The notes beneath the pieces were generated by a model, which saw nothing but the letters and a program-made list of their open reading frames with translations, had not been told where the DNA came from and did no database searches. This document shows positions 62,006 to 64,000 of a stretch of 64,000 nucleotides of DNA, piece by piece. Source of the stretch: JBKCUA01 sp046318675 (GTDB lineage Bacteria; Pseudomonadota; Alphaproteobacteria; JAJTHO01); contig JBKCUA010000032.1 of the NCBI GenBank assembly GCA_046318675.1, positions 14,859-78,858 on the forward strand. Direction: 5' to 3'. Position 1 is the first letter of the stretch; every line of letters begins with the position of its first letter. A program made the position numbers and the translations under genes.

Positions 62006-63412
62006 TCATTGATTATCTATCAGCGGTAGGGGGTATTCCCCCGAAAAACAGGCATCGCAATACTGGGGCATCTCATTATTACGTTTTGCCTCACCCACGG
62101 CCCGGTACAAACCATCCAACGATAAAAACGCCAGGCTATCGGCTCCAATAAACTGCCGCATTTCCTCCACGCTCATCCGGCTGGCCAGAAGTTTATCTTT
62201 GGAGGGTGTATCAATTCCATAAAAACAAGGGTTAATCGTAGGAGGGCTGGCAATGCGCATGTGAACTTCACGTGCCCCGGCGGCGCGCACCATTTCAACA
62301 ATTTTTACCGAAGTGGTGCCGCGCACGATGCTGTCGTCCACCAGCACCACACGCTTGCCCTGAAGTTCCGCCCGGTTAGGGCTATGCTTAAGACGCACCC
62401 CTAAATGACGAATATGGTCGGTAGGCTGAATGAAAGTTCGCCCGACATAATGATTGCGAATAATGCCAAGCTCAAAGGGGACAGCCGCCGCTTGGGCATA
62501 CCCAATGGCAGCCGGAACGCCGGAATCCGGGACAGGAATAATCACATCAGCCTCAGTCGGGGCCTCAAAAGCCAATTCCGCGCCGATACGCCGCCGCACC
62601 GCGTACACGCTTTTCTTATCAAGCTCACTGTCCGGGCGGGCAAAATAGACATACTCAAAAATACAAAAGCGCGAGGGATGCGGCGCAAAGGGCAGGCGGC
62701 TCTCCACCCGGCCATCGGCATACAGAATGACCATCTCCCCCGGCGCCACGTCACGCTCAAGGGTTGCGCCTATGATTTCCAGGGCGCACGTCTCCGAGGC
62801 TAAAATTGGTGCCCCATTCAGCCGCCCCAGCACCAGCGGCCGCACACCCGCAGGATCACGAACCCCAAGTATGACACTCTCCGTGAGGCATACGAGAGAA
62901 TAAGCCCCCGTGACCTGCTTGAGGGCATCAATCAGGCGTTCGGCAACATCGCTGGCCTTACTGTGGGCCATGAGATGAATGATGACTTCGGTGTCCGTGG
63001 TGGCCTGAAAAATACTGCCTTGGGCTATCAATTGCTTTCTTAGGGTTAAAGCATTAGTTAAATTACCATTATGCGCCAGAGCAAACCCGCCGAAGGTGAG
63101 TTCCGCAAACAACGGTTGCACGTTACGCAGGATCGTCGCCCCGGTGGTAGCATAACGAACATGACCGATAGCCGCTTGACCAACAAGACGCCGGATAACC
63201 GCGCTATCGGCGAAGGTATCACCGACCAACCCCAACGCACGCTCAGCGTAGAATTGCCGCCCATCCGTACTGACTATACCCGCAGCCTCCTGACCACGGT
63301 GTTGCAAGGCGTGAAGCCCCAAAGCCACATGAGAAGCAGCCGCATCACTACCAATAATCCCGAAGACCCCGCATTCTTCATGCATTTTATCATCATTATA
63401 CAAAGGCATCAT
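62006..63412 (-). CDS. purF: Amidophosphoribosyltransferase
   Basis: A 468-residue enzyme for the first step of purine synthesis. After a 13-residue propeptide the catalytic Cys14 starts ECGVFGIIG (Ntn hydrolase). The C-terminal PRTase domain has the PRPP loop VVLVDDSIVRGTTS. Cys residues such as those in INPCFYGID and QYCDACFSGEYP are compatible with the Fe-S type of PurF, as in Bacillus; not proven. It overlaps cvpA by 4 bp, the classic cvpA-purF pair. Confidence 0.95.
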   Translation of the reverse strand: MMPLYNDDKMHEECGVFGIIGSDAAASHVALGLHALQHRGQEAAGIVSTDGRQFYAERALGLVGDTFADSAVIRRLVGQAAIGHVRYATTGATILRNVQPLFAELTFGGFALAHNGNLTNALTLRKQLIAQGSIFQATTDTEVIIHLMAHSKASDVAERLIDALKQVTGAYSLVCLTESVILGVRDPAGVRPLVLGRLNGAPILASETCALEIIGATLERDVAPGEMVILYADGRVESRLPFAPHPSRFCIFEYVYFARPDSELDKKSVYAVRRRIGAELAFEAPTEADVIIPVPDSGVPAAIGYAQAAAVPFELGIIRNHYVGRTFIQPTDHIRHLGVRLKHSPNRAELQGKRVVLVDDSIVRGTTSVKIVEMVRAAGAREVHMRIASPPTINPCFYGIDTPSKDKLLASRMSVEEMRQFIGADSLAFLSLDGLYRAVGEAKRNNEMPQYCDACFSGEYPLPLIDNQ

Positions 63413-63999
63413 AACACAATAACATTCAACATGAGTTTTGTTTCCTGGAGCTTTTTCACCACAGGTGGTTCTTCTGGGGTTTTCTTTTCTTCGGGTTTTT
63501 CCTCAATTGTTGGCAGCTTTTTGCGAGCACCTTTTGGTAACTTATCAATTACTGCCACCGTTATTTTTTTTATGTAAGGCAAGGTCTCCGCTTTACTCAG
63601 CCAAGCGGGAAGCTTCTCATGCGGTTTGTCCCCAGGACGCAGGCCTAAAAACAATAAAAACGCCAAGCAAATAATCGTTACAGCCCGCACAGCACCAAAA
63701 CCCGCACCAAACGCCCGATCCATGCCGCCAAGAGGGCCGCTTTCCACCTTTCGGCTTATGCGGGCGGTAATGATAAGGGCAGTCGCCAGAACGCCGACAA
63801 AAACGCTGCTGAACGCCGCAATATGCGCCAGCACGCCGTCCCCAACAGCCCCCTCCCAAAAGGGAAGGCTTGGTTTGTACGCTAAACCAGCGGCAACAAT
63901 GGCCAAGACCCATGAGGCAATGCTCAGCACCTCTTTAACAAAGCCCCGAATAACGCCCACCAATACAGAGATAGAAATGAGGGCCGCCACGGCTACGTC
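63409..63999 (-). CDS. cvpA: CvpA family membrane protein, 5' end beyond window
   Basis: At least 193 residues: four hydrophobic helices (from LISISVLVGVIRGFVKEVLSIASWVLAIVAAG onward), then a Pro/Glu/Lys-rich tail with EEKPEEKKTPEEPP. It matches CvpA, linked to colicin V production and envelope stress in enterics. A GTG at 63990 is possible, but the frame continues (D-V-A-V-A) to the window edge as family N-termini do, so the true start is probably outside. Confidence 0.85.
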   Translation of the reverse strand, partial: DVAVAALISISVLVGVIRGFVKEVLSIASWVLAIVAAGLAYKPSLPFWEGAVGDGVLAHIAAFSSVFVGVLATALIITARISRKVESGPLGGMDRAFGAGFGAVRAVTIICLAFLLFLGLRPGDKPHEKLPAWLSKAETLPYIKKITVAVIDKLPKGARKKLPTIEEKPEEKKTPEEPPVVKKLQETKLMLNVIVL

Positions 64000-64000
64000 C

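Noticed and set aside
1..64000. CRISPR arrays, transposases, prophage, tRNA or rRNA genes
   Set aside because: No regularly spaced repeats, no IS-type open frames, and no cloverleaf or rRNA-like segments were found on reading the intergenic regions.

Overview
The window is a compact stretch of an alphaproteobacterial chromosome with moderate GC and short intergenic gaps. The affiliation rests on the ISC-type ferredoxin/IscX pair, the fbc-type bc1 complex, COQ9, LptE, citramalate synthase, the Tgt and GluRS variants, TolQRA, RNase E and the CIO-type bd oxidase. I cannot place it more finely. Conserved operons are repeatedly cut short: tolQRA lacks tolB-pal, infB lacks rbfA-truB-rpsO, hisAF lacks hisH, leuS-lptE lacks holA, and ilvB and ilvH lie about 26 kb apart. 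This suggests a rearranged, possibly host-associated genome. The window also holds type IV secretion (T4SS) genes for a multi-pilin VirB2 set.

Layout. 1-4.2 kb: a Crp-type regulator, ferredoxin and iscX, a terminator, then petABC (Rieske, cytochrome b, cytochrome c1). 4.2-7.5 kb (minus): rpsU-ychF-KAP NTPase-rimM, a translation-related operon with an accessory membrane P-loop NTPase inside it. 7.6-11.9 kb (plus): an in-frame COQ9-EnvC fusion, the S41 protease ctpA and a YibQ-type polysaccharide deacetylase. 11.9-22.3 kb (minus): lipid/LPS glycosyltransferase, PAP2 phosphatase, cysS, mutM, hisA, hisF, leuS, lptE, cimA. 22.4-23.6 kb: serS. 23.6-25.7 kb (minus): tolQRA. 25.9-29.8 kb (plus): rne, a TlpA/DsbE-like thioredoxin, lpxC. 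29.7-32.9 kb (minus): ilvB-aroE-coaE. 33.0-37.9 kb (plus): rimP-nusA-infB.

37.9-41.9 kb is the most unusual part. After a repeat-rich gap, the minus strand carries flhF-flhG, then a promoter with a perfect CRP-type operator, then three VirB2-like pilin genes (one with two fused pilin domains) and a VirB3-like gene. No other vir genes are present. 42-47.7 kb: accA, an unrecognised gene behind a CRP/FNR-like palindrome, a repeat-like noncoding stretch, valS and fabG. 47.8-50.2 kb: an unknown exported protein, an AT-rich gap with a 146-bp inverted-repeat element, and an RND periplasmic adaptor without its pump. 50.3-60.8 kb (plus): nitronate monooxygenase-like protein, tgt, bcp, gltX, cydAB, GST, GT2, ilvH, nadE. 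60.8-64 kb (minus): an AAA_14/DUF4143 ATPase, purF and the 3' part of cvpA.

The genes serve aerobic respiration (bc1 and bd branches), envelope upkeep (TolQRA, EnvC, LptE, LpxC, PAP2, ArnT-like), translation (five aminoacyl-tRNA synthetases, IF2, NusA, RimP, RimM, S21), branched-chain amino acid synthesis by the citramalate route, and a surface T4SS pilus possibly controlled by the Crp protein encoded at the start. No tRNA, rRNA, CRISPR array, transposase or prophage was seen.
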